64,000 nt of DNA from Acidobacteriota bacterium (GCA_014584705.1 JACTMJ010000006.1:310001-374000); one strand, 5' to 3'; positions 24,418 through 33,281 are shown, numbered from the stretch's first letter. The notes: generated from the sequence alone by a model not told the origin. Program-made: numbers and translations.

Positions 24418-26739
24418 TCAAGCGTTGCGCGGTTCCGATGGCCCGGCTCCAGATTCGCCGCGCTGCCGGGAGAGCCGCTCCAGGTTGACGATGATCGATT
24501 GATTCGAACGCCGCAAGTCGTCCAGGATCTCTTTCCGAGACCGCGGGGCCAGCTTGCGGTCCGCGTCCGGCGCTTCCTGGTCAAGGAACGGCCACAGCCG
24601 CACCCGGATATTGGGCGGAAGCACGCTTTCCAGATATTCAAGCGCAGTTCCGCGCAAATGTGGGTCATTGGTATGGAGCCCCTTGAACGCAATCTGCAGG
24701 GGTTCGCGAGGCAGGACGATCGAGAGCAGGGTGAAGACGTGCTCCAACCCCTTGCTGGTACGGTCTTTCAGCACTTCGTCAAAGCTGAGATCCTCTTCGG
24801 AATCCTCCACCCGTTCGAGGAGCCGGTAACTGCTCCAGACGGTCTTGCTGACATAGAACTCCCGCTCCACCGCGCGAAGGACGCGGTTCTTATCGAACAT
24901 CAGGGCGGGGTTGGCGCTGGTGACGGCGTAGAGGGCCTTGCCGCACCGAAAGCGCACTTCGAAGCGCTGGTCGCGCAGGCCTTCGATCAGCGCCTCAACG
25001 GTAAGCTGCGAGGGGCAATTTCGAAGAACTCGCGGAATCCGGCGGCGGATGGAGAAGTCTTCATCGGAATTTAGCAAGGCATCGGCAAGCTGGCCTACGC
25101 GCGGGCCGGCGGCCTTGCGCAACTGGCGAATGACGAGTTCGGCAACCTCGTCCCAGGCCAGAAGGCGAATCAGGAACGGAACAAGTTCGGTTTCGATGGG
25201 TGCACGGTCGAGCAGAGCCTCGCGCACCTGGGCATAATCCCCGGAGCGGAGCGCCGCGATCCGGCGCAGCAGCGGATCGTCCGTGCGGCTTCCCGCTCCT
25301 CGGTCGAGGGGGGCGGTGATGGCATTCTCTCGTTCCGCGAGCGGGGGCGCAAGTTCCTCCGTCGGGATGAGCTGCCTCGAAGAGTGCTCCGCCGGCGCGG
25401 AGGCCCCGGGCAGGCGCAACGCCATGGCGGCCATGGAGCCCAGGACGATGCTATCCGCGCTGAAGTTCGGGAGGGCATCCTGCTCTTCCACCTCGCGGGC
25501 TCTCGAAAGCAGGCTCGTCTCCAGCGCCCCCACGTAGAGCCGCCCCAAGCGGAACGTGATGAAGCCGGCGGCCGCGCTCAGCAGACAGCCGATGGCGAGC
25601 AGGCCCGTCGGGCCGCCGGTAAGCCCGGCCAGCAGCAAGCTCTGCACGAGGAATCCACCGGCGGCTTCGCCAAGACGATCTGCTCCCACGTCTATGATCG
25701 TCTTCGTGGCGCGTTTTTCCTGGTTACGGACCGGGGTATAGCAGATCTCGTAGCCGGAGCGATAGATGGATCCGCGCGTCACCGCTTCCGCTCCGCGAAG
25801 CCCAACCAGCCCGCCGAGGCCGGGGATCGTAACGTAGCCGAGGATGCCCAGGAAATAGGATGCCGGCAAGGCAAACAGGCTGCGGGTGAGGCCCAGGCGC
25901 TCAAAGAACCACTGGGCGGCGAAGGTCTGCATCAGGAAGGTGGCAAGGCCGCTGAACGCGTAATAGAGGGCAAAGAACGATACCAGATCGTCTCCGCGCC
26001 CGACGGCTTGGGTGACGCCCGACTTGAACACGTAATCCAGGAGATTCGCGCTCATCGTCACGAAGAAGACGAGGGACGCCAGCGTGAACAGGTAGCGGTT
26101 CTTTCTGAGAATACGCAGACCCGCCGCGATATCCGGTGCCGCCGCAGGCGTCTGCGAGGGGCGCGCCCGCATCGGGATGCTCAGATTCCGTATCAGTAGG
26201 AACGCACAGAATTGCAGTGCTCCCTGAAAAGGCAGAAGCACGGATGGACCGAAGATGCTGGCGAACTGGTCCGCGATCACCCCGCTCGCGAGCCCGCCGA
26301 AAGTTCCCCCGGCGGCCACCCGGCCGAACAGGCGCTTGGCCTCTCGCGGGTCAAAGCGCTCATTGAGCAGAGACCAATAGGACGAAAGCAGAATCGCGTT
26401 CGGCCCGATCATGTAGAGGTAGAAGAGGACCGAGGAAAGGCGCGGATAGACAAAGTAAATTCCCCAGAGAACGAACTGCAGGACGGACGCGCCAAACAGG
26501 GCCCAGGGCACGAGCGCCGCGGGGGATTTCGTGGCGAGACGGCGAGACCAAAGCAGCACCATCAGCAGGGAGGTGCCCGCCGCGAAAATGGTCATTCGCG
26601 GGAGGGATTCGACGGAAAAGTTGAGCAGGAAGAGCGAATCGCGCGCGGCCTTGCCGCTGATGAAATGCGCCATCAGGAAGACCGCGCCGAAGACGGCGAT
26701 CCAAGGCGCGCGGTCTGGATTCTCCTGGCGACTGCTCAT
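24418..26739 (-). CDS. NTT/ATP-ADP translocase-like transporter with C-terminal HEAT-type region
   Basis: A 773-residue protein. The first 430 residues contain about 11-12 membrane helices with MFS/NTT features, such as GKAARDSLFLLNF after the first helix, GRVAAGGTFGGLASGV in the middle and RSGYEICYTPVRNQEKRATKTIIDVGADR. NTT carriers exchange nucleotides in plastids and intracellular bacteria, while free-living bacteria have relatives of unknown substrate. The last 330 residues are soluble and alpha-helical with HEAT-like pairs (LRDQRFEVRFRCGKAL; HTNDPHLRGTALEYLES). The ATG at 26739 gives a cytoplasmic start just before helix one. The long open frame upstream lacks family resemblance. Confidence 0.83.
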   Translation of the reverse strand: MSSRQENPDRAPWIAVFGAVFLMAHFISGKAARDSLFLLNFSVESLPRMTIFAAGTSLLMVLLWSRRLATKSPAALVPWALFGASVLQFVLWGIYFVYPRLSSVLFYLYMIGPNAILLSSYWSLLNERFDPREAKRLFGRVAAGGTFGGLASGVIADQFASIFGPSVLLPFQGALQFCAFLLIRNLSIPMRARPSQTPAAAPDIAAGLRILRKNRYLFTLASLVFFVTMSANLLDYVFKSGVTQAVGRGDDLVSFFALYYAFSGLATFLMQTFAAQWFFERLGLTRSLFALPASYFLGILGYVTIPGLGGLVGLRGAEAVTRGSIYRSGYEICYTPVRNQEKRATKTIIDVGADRLGEAAGGFLVQSLLLAGLTGGPTGLLAIGCLLSAAAGFITFRLGRLYVGALETSLLSRAREVEEQDALPNFSADSIVLGSMAAMALRLPGASAPAEHSSRQLIPTEELAPPLAERENAITAPLDRGAGSRTDDPLLRRIAALRSGDYAQVREALLDRAPIETELVPFLIRLLAWDEVAELVIRQLRKAAGPRVGQLADALLNSDEDFSIRRRIPRVLRNCPSQLTVEALIEGLRDQRFEVRFRCGKALYAVTSANPALMFDKNRVLRAVEREFYVSKTVWSSYRLLERVEDSEEDLSFDEVLKDRTSKGLEHVFTLLSIVLPREPLQIAFKGLHTNDPHLRGTALEYLESVLPPNIRVRLWPFLDQEAPDADRKLAPRSRKEILDDLRRSNQSIIVNLERLSRQRGESGAGPSEPRNA

Positions 26740-27002
26740 ACCGTGGCGACCGGGGCCAAACCTTCGCTCCTGAAGGGACCGGGCCTGCCGCGCCGGGCTC
26801 CGCCGCGGGCGAAGGCTCAAGCCAAGGCTTAAACTGGGCGATTCTCTAAACAGTATCTCCGATTCCGCACCATGCGGTTTTGCGGTATGCGACGCCGCGG
26901 CGAGGGGCGGCGCGCCGCGGATTGGCGGGCCGCGCGCCGGCCGGCCAATCCGCCGGGGTTGAGCCCATCCCGCCAATCGTGCATCGGATTCCTCGATACT
27001 AT
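26740..27002. other. Divergent intergenic region with GC-rich hairpin
   Basis: The gap between the NTT-type and TIR-like genes contains an inverted repeat GGATTGGC (26919-26926) / GCCAATCC (26944-26951) around a GCGC-rich loop. A promoter with good -10/-35 boxes is not evident on either strand. Confidence 0.4.
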
Positions 27003-27806
27003 ATGGGCATGGCAAAATTGGGCGCGGAAGTATTGAAGCGGTGTTTTCTGATTGCCCCTCTGGGCGAAGAGGCCAGCGATACGCGGCGACGGTCAGACCA
27101 GGTATTGCGCTATATCGTGAACCCGGTGCTCGAAGAGTGCGGGTATGCGCCGGCCACGCGCCCGGACCATCTCGGCAAGCCCAACGTGATTGTGCCCGGA
27201 GTGATCGAACGCGTGATGGACGACCCACTGGTGATCGCGGATTTGAGCGACCGGGACCCGATCGTTTACTACCTTCTGGCCATCCGGCACATGTCGCGCA
27301 AGCCTGTCGTGAAGATGGTGGATGCCGCGCAACCCTCTCCTTTCGATGTGGCGCATAGCCGTATCATCCGGCTGGACGTCCGCGATCTCGACAGCGTGGA
27401 TTATTGCCGCCGCGAACTGCGCCAGCAGATCAAGCGGGCGGAAAAGAAGCCGGTGGACGTGGACAACCCCATCAACAATTTTGTGGACCTGATGCACCTT
27501 CGGGAGAGCGGCAACCCGGAGAACCGGGACTGGGCGCAGATGTTCGACATGCTCAGTGAAATGCAGCTATCGCTCGAAGCGGCGTTGCAGCGCTTCCAGG
27601 GGCTGGGCGCACCGCACTACGGCGAGGCGAACGGCGCGGGAGACGAGAGAGAAGCGGGCCGCCGCGAATCCGGCCCGGATACGCGACGCAGAGAGGAAGC
27701 GGAGGTTCGCCGCAAACCCGCCGCTGAAATTTCCGGCCTGGATGTTTCGCGGCTGACTTCCCTGCTTACCGAAGCGGCCAGAGACCTTCCGAAAACGTCC
27801 CGCTGA
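27003..27806 (+). CDS. TIR/nucleoside-deoxyribosyltransferase-like protein, probable catalytic Glu missing
   Basis: A 267-residue cytoplasmic protein. Residues about 10-160 follow the pattern of the large group of TIR-like/deoxyribosyltransferase-like proteins: KRCFLIAPLGEE, RRRSDQVLRYIVNPVLEE, PDHLGK, VIERVMDDPLVIADLSDRDP and VYYLLAIRHMSRKPVVKM, then PFDVAHSRII. In most relatives the block reads NPNVFYELGIRH, and that Glu is the candidate catalytic residue; here it is Leu. The C-terminal 100 residues are charged and low in complexity (rich in Arg, Glu and Ala). The role could be ligand sensing rather than NAD cleavage. No defence partner is adjacent. Confidence 0.7.
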   Translation: MGMAKLGAEVLKRCFLIAPLGEEASDTRRRSDQVLRYIVNPVLEECGYAPATRPDHLGKPNVIVPGVIERVMDDPLVIADLSDRDPIVYYLLAIRHMSRKPVVKMVDAAQPSPFDVAHSRIIRLDVRDLDSVDYCRRELRQQIKRAEKKPVDVDNPINNFVDLMHLRESGNPENRDWAQMFDMLSEMQLSLEAALQRFQGLGAPHYGEANGAGDEREAGRRESGPDTRRREEAEVRRKPAAEISGLDVSRLTSLLTEAARDLPKTSR

Positions 27807-27832
27807 ACGCCGCGCGCTTCCGACGCGTCGGC

Positions 27833-29209
27833 TTAGCGCGAACGGGCGGGTGACCGTTCGGCATCCGTTTCGCCACCGTGTCCGCCACGCTGCGCCAGCG
27901 ATTCAGGCGGGAGAGAGCCGGGCAGGGCGGGCAACTCCAGAACGAAACACGCTCCCCGCGCGGGCTCGCTCTTCACTTCGAAACGGAAGCGTCCGGCGTA
28001 GAGCACATGCAGGCGCTGGTTGGTGTTGCTGAGGCCGATCCCTTTCTCAAAGATATGGGGAAGATCCTCTTTGCAAATACCCACTCCATCGTCGGAGACG
28101 CTGAGCGCGAGCGCATCTCCCCGCAGCGCCGCCTCAATGAGAATGCGGCCCCCCTCGATCTTGTTGCCGATCCCGTGCTTGATGCAGTTTTCGATTAGCG
28201 GCTGAAGCAGCATGCTGGGCACGGGCCAATCGAGCGCATTCTCTTCGATCCGCTTCTCAAAGCGCAGTTTGTCGCCGAAGCGGACACCCTCAATCGCCAG
28301 GTAATCGTCGATAAAACTCATCTCCTCCCGAAGCGGAACGAAATGCTCCTGCTGTCGCAGCAGGCGGCGCAGAATATGGGAGAGCCGGTAAACGACCTTG
28401 CGCGCCTGTTCCGGATTGATGCGGATGAGGGAAGAGACGGAGTTCAGCGTATTGAAAAGAAAATGCGGATTGATCTGACGGCTGAGCGCTTCGAGCTTGG
28501 CCTCCATGAGCAGAGTGTGCTGTTCCTTGAGCTTCGATTCGTTGCGCTGGTTGTTCCAGATTTTCAGCGGAATCGCGATGGCAAACAGCGTGGACAGGTA
28601 AGTGCCGATCAGGAGCCAGATGTGGCTTGGCGGCTCCCCGGGCCGGAGCACAAACAGGTAACGGGCTTCGAAAAGCTGCGAGATCAATTGCCGGGAAAAC
28701 TCGGCGGCGAAGATGACGCCCAGGGCAAGCACGTGGAAACCCGCGCGCGGGTAATCTCGCTCAACGAGGTAGAGCCGGAACAGGCTCCGCTCAAAGAAGG
28801 GGGAGATCTGCCAGACGTCTTCAGGATCCGACGCGATATCGCGCAGGAGCGCGGCCGACACGGCAACCCCGGTGAAGAGGAGCACGGCGAAGAATTCGCC
28901 GTTGACGAGCGCCGGAATGGAAATCAGCACGCCCGCCACGAGCGCGACCAGGTATCCGCCGACGAGCCCGGCGAGAAAGCTCCCTTCCAGCCCGAGATCG
29001 GCCGCCTGATAGGACTTGGTGACGATGCGCACGCCGACGCTGGCCCCGAAGACGAGCGCGAAGCAGACCGCGAGCAGCAGGCGCTGACGGTAGGTTCGCT
29101 CTTCCGTCATCAAGGCGCGCGAGAAAAAGCGGAAGCGAATGAGGAAACTGGCGATGGCGGCCGCGACGCCCACTTTGATCAACAGCGTTACGAGGAGAGG
29201 ATCGGGCAT
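27833..29209 (-). CDS. LytS/YehU-type sensor histidine kinase with 5TMR membrane domain
   Basis: A 458-residue protein. Residues about 5-200 hold five or six membrane helices of the 5TM-LYT type, starting LLVTLLIKVGVAAAIASFLI. The kinase core carries LSRQINPHFLFNTLNSVSSLI (phospho-acceptor His) and an HATPase domain with LLQPLIENCIKHG, SVSDDGVGI and GIGLSNTNQRL. Partners of this class are LytTR response regulators; none is encoded in the window. A TATAAT box at 29225-29230 on the minus strand lies just before ATG 29209, giving a very short leader. It is convergent with the TIR-like gene. Confidence 0.93.
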   Translation of the reverse strand: MPDPLLVTLLIKVGVAAAIASFLIRFRFFSRALMTEERTYRQRLLLAVCFALVFGASVGVRIVTKSYQAADLGLEGSFLAGLVGGYLVALVAGVLISIPALVNGEFFAVLLFTGVAVSAALLRDIASDPEDVWQISPFFERSLFRLYLVERDYPRAGFHVLALGVIFAAEFSRQLISQLFEARYLFVLRPGEPPSHIWLLIGTYLSTLFAIAIPLKIWNNQRNESKLKEQHTLLMEAKLEALSRQINPHFLFNTLNSVSSLIRINPEQARKVVYRLSHILRRLLRQQEHFVPLREEMSFIDDYLAIEGVRFGDKLRFEKRIEENALDWPVPSMLLQPLIENCIKHGIGNKIEGGRILIEAALRGDALALSVSDDGVGICKEDLPHIFEKGIGLSNTNQRLHVLYAGRFRFEVKSEPARGACFVLELPALPGSLPPESLAQRGGHGGETDAERSPARSR

Positions 29210-29329
29210 GCCAGTCTGCGCCCCATTATAAAATAGGAGCGGGAGGGGTCCCGCATGGCGGGACACCCTGCCACCGCGGGCGCGGTCTGAACCGTGGCCA
29301 CGCCGCCTGTTCTCCTCGACCGAAGCATG

Positions 29330-29923
29330 CCCGTAAACGTAAAACTAGTTGCCGAAGCGGAATTCCCCACCCAGTTCGGGGATTTCCGGATTCATGGAAT
29401 TGAGGCCGAAGTGGACGGCCAGACGGAGGAATTGGTGGCGGTCCGTATGGGAGATTTGCGGGCCGGGCCGCCGCCGCTGCTGCGCATCCACTCGCAATGC
29501 CTCACCGGCGACGTCTTCCACAGCCTGCGCTGCGATTGCCGCGCCCAACTGGAAATGGCGTTGCGGATGGTGGCCGAGGAAGGCCGCGGCCTGGTGATCT
29601 ACGAGCAAAAGGAAGGGCGCGGCATCGGTCTGGTGAACAAGATTCGCGCCTATGAGCTGCAGGACCACGGGGCGGACACCGTGGAAGCCAACGAACGGCT
29701 GGGATTCGATGCGGACATGCGCGACTATTCCGTGCACGGGCATATCTTGCGAGCGCTAGGCATCCCGGCGGTGCGCTTGCTCTCCAACAATCCCGACAAG
29801 ATCGCGGCGCTCGAAGCCGCCGGAATCCGGGTGGTGGAGCGGGTACCCATAATTGTGGACCCCACCGAGACCACGGAATTCTACATGCAAACCAAGAAAG
29901 AGAAGCTTGGGCACCTGCTCTAA
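29330..29923 (+). CDS. ribA: GTP cyclohydrolase II
   Basis: A 197-residue enzyme that opens GTP to start riboflavin synthesis. The zinc site is CLTGDVFHSLRCDCRAQLE (three Cys), followed by the GTP-binding and catalytic block YEQKEGRGIGLVNKIRAYELQD and the late motif RLLSNNPDK. The ATG at 29330 gives the same length as the E. coli enzyme; the GTG at 29294 would add a dozen residues without support. It is a stand-alone RibA, not fused to RibB, and no other rib gene is in the window. Confidence 0.95.
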   Translation, partial: PVNVKLVAEAEFPTQFGDFRIHGIEAEVDGQTEELVAVRMGDLRAGPPPLLRIHSQCLTGDVFHSLRCDCRAQLEMALRMVAEEGRGLVIYEQKEGRGIGLVNKIRAYELQDHGADTVEANERLGFDADMRDYSVHGHILRALGIPAVRLLSNNPDKIAALEAAGIRVVERVPIIVDPTETTEFYMQTKKEKLGHLL

Positions 29924-29993
29924 GAGGCGCGTCACAAACCCCGTGACTGCCTGCCAGGCCAGGACGGCATGCGCCGCGGGCATCCGCGCGCCC

Positions 29994-30049
29994 CGTTAGC
30001 GGCGAATCGGAAAAATTAGCAAGGTTTCCGCGCCGTTAGCGGCGATTCG
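29994..30049. repeat. Short direct repeat at the 3' end of the PilZ-like gene
   Basis: CGTTAGCGGCGAATCG at 29994-30009 recurs at 30034-30049 as CGTTAGCGGCGATTCG, a 40-base period with one mismatch. The second copy contains the stop codon of the minus-strand gene, so the first looks like a duplicated gene end. Confidence 0.6.
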
Positions 30050-30698
30050 CGTGCAGGGCGAGGCAGAACAGCGAACCCTGCTCCAGTGCCTCATCGGTGG
30101 CGCGAAGCGCGGCTTCCTTCGCTACGGCGGGATCCTCGGTTCCGGAGTGTTCGGCGGAATCCGGGCCGGCGGCGCCGCCTCCCGATTTCCCGGCAGCTCC
30201 GGCGCTTGCGGCAGCGGCCGCTTTCTTTTGGAGTTCGAGAGAGTTCACGCCGTGAGTAAGCGGAAATCTTTCGGCGGTCCACTCCCAACCCTCCTGGAAT
30301 TCGACGCTCAGGGTGAAGCCCGTCGCGCTCTTCCGGCAGTCGCAAACGAAGGCACGCAATTCGCCGGGGGCGGGCGAGCTCTCCGACGCGCTTCCGCTCG
30401 AATTCGCGTGAGCGCCTCCTTCGTCCGGCAAGAGCGTCAGGGTAAGGCCGTTGGGAACAAACTCTTCCGCATCGAGGATCGCCCCCCGAGCCCAAATCTC
30501 TTCGAGATTCGCGGTTTGCGTTTGCCCGGCCCCCGACGCATCCTTCCAGTGAAGGGTAACGAGTTCCGAGCACAGCCAGCGATCACCCGGAGCGATTGCT
30601 TCCATTCCTGGGGAGGATTCCGCCCGGGCAAGTTCCCGGTTCGGAGCCCGGTTCCCCTCCGGGCTTTCGGGTGGAGTGTTCTTGGGACAATCAGCCAT
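30036..30698 (-). CDS. PilZ-like beta-barrel protein with low-complexity tail
   Basis: A 220-residue cytoplasmic protein starting at ATG 30698. Residues about 42-155 have the alternating beta pattern and landmarks of PilZ-like domains: CSELVTLHWKDASG, EEIWARGAILDAEEFVPNG (the D/N-x-S-x-x-G turn reduced to ARG) and GFTLSVEFQEGWEW. The R-x3-R c-di-GMP motif is absent, so ligand binding is doubtful. The tail (about 160-205) is rich in Ala, Gly and Lys. It is a degenerate PilZ relative at best. The lpxI gene lies upstream on the same strand, 88 bases away. Confidence 0.55.
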   Translation of the reverse strand: MADCPKNTPPESPEGNRAPNRELARAESSPGMEAIAPGDRWLCSELVTLHWKDASGAGQTQTANLEEIWARGAILDAEEFVPNGLTLTLLPDEGGAHANSSGSASESSPAPGELRAFVCDCRKSATGFTLSVEFQEGWEWTAERFPLTHGVNSLELQKKAAAAASAGAAGKSGGGAAGPDSAEHSGTEDPAVAKEAALRATDEALEQGSLFCLALHANRR

Positions 30699-30786
30699 GT
30701 CGTTCAAGGATCGACTTCTGTCTATTATCGGCCCATTGCCGAGGGCCTTTAACGCCCTTCCGGATTGGGCCGCGCGCCGCGCCCGC

Positions 30787-31626
30787 TCAGCCGGAGATCC
30801 CGGCAGCGCCGGCAGTGTCCGATGGCGGCTCTCCCACCAGACTAACTCCGATCCGATCCAGTTCCCGAAGGAACTCCTGCTTCTCCAGGAGTAGCGTGCG
30901 GCCGCTATCCACGGCGATGGCTGTGGTGCGAGTTTCCTCAAGAACCGGGATGGACGCGAGACCCAGGACCGGAACGTCAAACAACAGGTGCCGACGCCTG
31001 CGGGAGCCTTTCACCAGGCGGATAGCGCGGCCCTCGACGAGAGAGGCGGCGCGGCGCAGCATGGCATCCGTACCCTCCATAGCTTCGAGCGCAACGCAGG
31101 CGCGCTCGCATACCGCGACGCTCTGGCCAACATCCACTTGAGAAAGGGAGGCGGCGATGCGGCGGCCATAGTCGAGGTCGGCGCGCTCCTCTTTGGTGGG
31201 TTTCCGGTTCGTTTGTACACCCTCCCCGGCCAGCATCGTCTTGAGGAGCAGCGTGGAATCCACCAAATGAATTCCTTCCGCTTCGAGCGCGCGGATCACT
31301 CCGCCGATCAATGAATCCGTGTTCTGACTGGCGAGCGACGCCAACACTTTCACGAGTTTCCAATCCGGGCGAATCCGGGAGAAGATCTGCCCGTGCTTCA
31401 CCTGCCCGGCCATCATCAGCTGGGTGATGCCTTCCTGGCGGCACAAATCGATCAGCTTTCCGAGCTGCCCGAGGGAAATCCAGTGGGTGCGCGCGGCGAG
31501 TTCCTCGATCTTCTCGGACGCCTCTTCGCGGATTCCAAAGGCCACGGCCTCGTCGCCGGCCTGGCGAGCCGCCCGCAACGCGAGCAAGGGGAACTGGCCG
31601 TTACCGGCAATCAAACCGAATCGCAT
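30787..31626 (-). CDS. lpxI: UDP-2,3-diacylglucosamine pyrophosphatase, LpxI type
   Basis: A 279-residue cytoplasmic enzyme that splits UDP-2,3-diacylglucosamine into lipid X and UMP, the step before lipid A disaccharide formation. LpxI (DUF1009) replaces LpxH in many non-gamma-proteobacteria. Visible marks are FGLIAGNGQFPLLAL, MMAGQVKHGQIF in the N-terminal half, SLIGGVIRALEAEGI, and VCERACVALEAMEGTDAML and LFDVPVLG in the catalytic half. Length is normal. Together with the waaA-lpxK fusion it supports a complete Raetz pathway in this organism. Confidence 0.94.
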   Translation of the reverse strand: MRFGLIAGNGQFPLLALRAARQAGDEAVAFGIREEASEKIEELAARTHWISLGQLGKLIDLCRQEGITQLMMAGQVKHGQIFSRIRPDWKLVKVLASLASQNTDSLIGGVIRALEAEGIHLVDSTLLLKTMLAGEGVQTNRKPTKEERADLDYGRRIAASLSQVDVGQSVAVCERACVALEAMEGTDAMLRRAASLVEGRAIRLVKGSRRRRHLLFDVPVLGLASIPVLEETRTTAIAVDSGRTLLLEKQEFLRELDRIGVSLVGEPPSDTAGAAGISG

Positions 31627-31969
31627 GGGAAGTGGGAAAGCGTCGTACCCTCAAATTAGTGTACGCCGCCGCGCGCCGCTGCCCCGAACCGGACGACCGC
31701 GAAGCGCGGAATTCCGCGCGGATATCGGCTATTTGCGGCGGCATCGCGTCTAAGGGGGAGGGGCCGAATGCGGCCCGACGGGGAAACGCGCGTTCGAAAA
31801 TCGAAATGCACGCCAACCGGAAGCGAATCATTTACGCAGGCTTTTGGTTTTATGATATTAGGTGCGGGCGCGCTTTTCCCGAAAATGGCCACCGCATGAC
31901 GACCGCGGCAATCTGGAAATCCAGGCTCGGTGCAATCCACAATCCAAAATTGGCAAGGGAGGTAAGGGG
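31627..31969. other. Upstream region of the tol-pal cluster
   Basis: About 340 bases without a supported gene. A weak promoter (TTTACG at 31831-31836, GATATT at 31854-31859, 17-base spacer) and the strong AAGGGAGG ribosome site at 31955-31962 point to transcription into tolQ. The frame 31632-31973 has no recognisable sequence. Confidence 0.4.
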
Positions 31970-32728
31970 TTGATAGCTACCGCGGTTCTCGCGTTTTTCT
32001 TTCAAGCCGCGCAGCAGGCGGCGCAGGTAGCCTCGGAGAATCTTCCTCCGCCGGAGCAACTGGCGGATCTGCCACAGAAGGGATTGCTGGAACTGGTGAT
32101 GCAGGCCAGCCCGCTGGCGCTCACTATCGACGCAATTCTGGTGGTCTTTTCCGTCTTTTCCTGGACGATCGTATTTTCCAAATGGAAGGAAATGCGGGCG
32201 GTTCAGGGCGCGAACGATCGTTTTTTGCGTGCATTCCGGAAATCTCCCGGCCTTGAGGCGGTGGCGATGGCGGCGGAACAATTTCGCCCCGCACCGGCGG
32301 TGACCGTGTTTGAGTTCGGTTACGACGAGGTGGCGCGGCAGGCCCGCGCCAAGGGCTCGCTGATCAACCGGGGCTCCGTGGAACGCAGCCTGATGCTGGG
32401 CATCAACGGGGAGACGGCCCGCCTCGAGACGAACCTGAGCTGGCTGGCCACAACGGCTTCCGTCTGTCCCTTCATCGGGTTGTTCGGAACGGTGTGGGGC
32501 ATCATCGGGGCGTTTCAGGGGTTGGCGACGGCCGGCAGCGCAAGCCTGCGTTTTGTGGCTCCGGGAATTTCCGAGGCGCTGGTGGCAACGGCTCTGGGGC
32601 TGGGTGCGGCCATCCCGGCGGCGGTGGCGTATAACCACTTCGGCTCTCAGGTGCAGCAGGTGGGAGCGCGGCTGGACGACTTCGCGCTGGAGTTCATGAA
32701 TCTGGTGGAACGCACCTTCGAGGGTTAA
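31970..32728 (+). CDS. tolQ: TolQ/ExbB-type proton-channel subunit
   Basis: A 252-residue inner-membrane protein of the TolQ-TolR motor that uses the proton gradient to energise TolA/Pal. Its three membrane helices are visible (LALTIDAILVVFSVFSWTIVF; the pair around LSWLATTASVCPFIGLFGTVWGII and LVATALGLGAAIPAAVAYN), with the conserved motif PFIGLFGTVWGI. The start is a TTG at 31970, seven bases after the near-perfect AAGGGAGG. No ATG in frame gives a sensible N-terminus. A Gln- and Ala-rich segment precedes helix one. First gene of the tol-pal run. Confidence 0.95.
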   Translation: MIATAVLAFFFQAAQQAAQVASENLPPPEQLADLPQKGLLELVMQASPLALTIDAILVVFSVFSWTIVFSKWKEMRAVQGANDRFLRAFRKSPGLEAVAMAAEQFRPAPAVTVFEFGYDEVARQARAKGSLINRGSVERSLMLGINGETARLETNLSWLATTASVCPFIGLFGTVWGIIGAFQGLATAGSASLRFVAPGISEALVATALGLGAAIPAAVAYNHFGSQVQQVGARLDDFALEFMNLVERTFEG

Positions 32729-32730
32729 GC

Positions 32731-33210
32731 ATGGGCATCACCGCGGGAGGAAACGGCAACGGCGGCGGAAACGGGAGCGGCTTCGGCAACAGCCCTTTCG
32801 GCAGACGCCGGCGCATGAACGGGACGATTTCGGAAATGAACGTCGTTCCTCTGGTGGACGTGGTACTCGTGCTTCTGATCATTTTCATGCTGACCGCCCA
32901 TGTGATGGAATTCGGGCTGGAAGTGGAAGTGCCCCGCGTGCGCACAGTGCGCAACACGTCGGAGGAACTCCCGGTGGTCACTCTGACCAAAGAGGGCGAA
33001 GTCTACCTGGCCGAGAAGCCGGTGAACATTAACCAACTGGTGGCTGCCATCAAGGCGAAGTATCCCGACCAGCAGGGCGTTTATATCCGCGCGGACAAGA
33101 ACGTCATCTGGGAACCAATGGCGAATGTAATCAGCGTGCTGGGCGACGGCAAGTTCGCCGTGCGGATGGTGACGCAACCCATTGAAGACGGGCCGCGTCG
33201 TGGGCGTTAG
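32731..33210 (+). CDS. tolR: TolR/ExbD-type motor subunit
   Basis: A 159-residue protein, two bases after tolQ. After a Gly/Asn-rich cytoplasmic start (GGNGNGGGNGSG), one membrane helix carries MNVVPLVDVVLVLLIIFML with the proton-path Asp. A periplasmic domain (about residues 60-150) is typical of ExbD/TolR, including LAEKPVNINQLVAAIKAKYPDQQGVYIRADK. It works with TolQ in the Tol-Pal complex. The genomic context decides TolR over ExbD. Confidence 0.95.
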   Translation: MGITAGGNGNGGGNGSGFGNSPFGRRRRMNGTISEMNVVPLVDVVLVLLIIFMLTAHVMEFGLEVEVPRVRTVRNTSEELPVVTLTKEGEVYLAEKPVNINQLVAAIKAKYPDQQGVYIRADKNVIWEPMANVISVLGDGKFAVRMVTQPIEDGPRRGR

Positions 33211-33281
33211 CGCCCGGCGGATGGAAGAAACGGCTCGCGTGTTTTTGGCTCGCGTGTTTTGGGGTTGGGCGTTTTGAAGAA

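Noticed and set aside
26740..27228. N-terminal extension of the NTT-type transporter frame
   Set aside because: The extension overlaps the divergent TIR-like gene and is low-complexity; the transporter fold starts at 26739.
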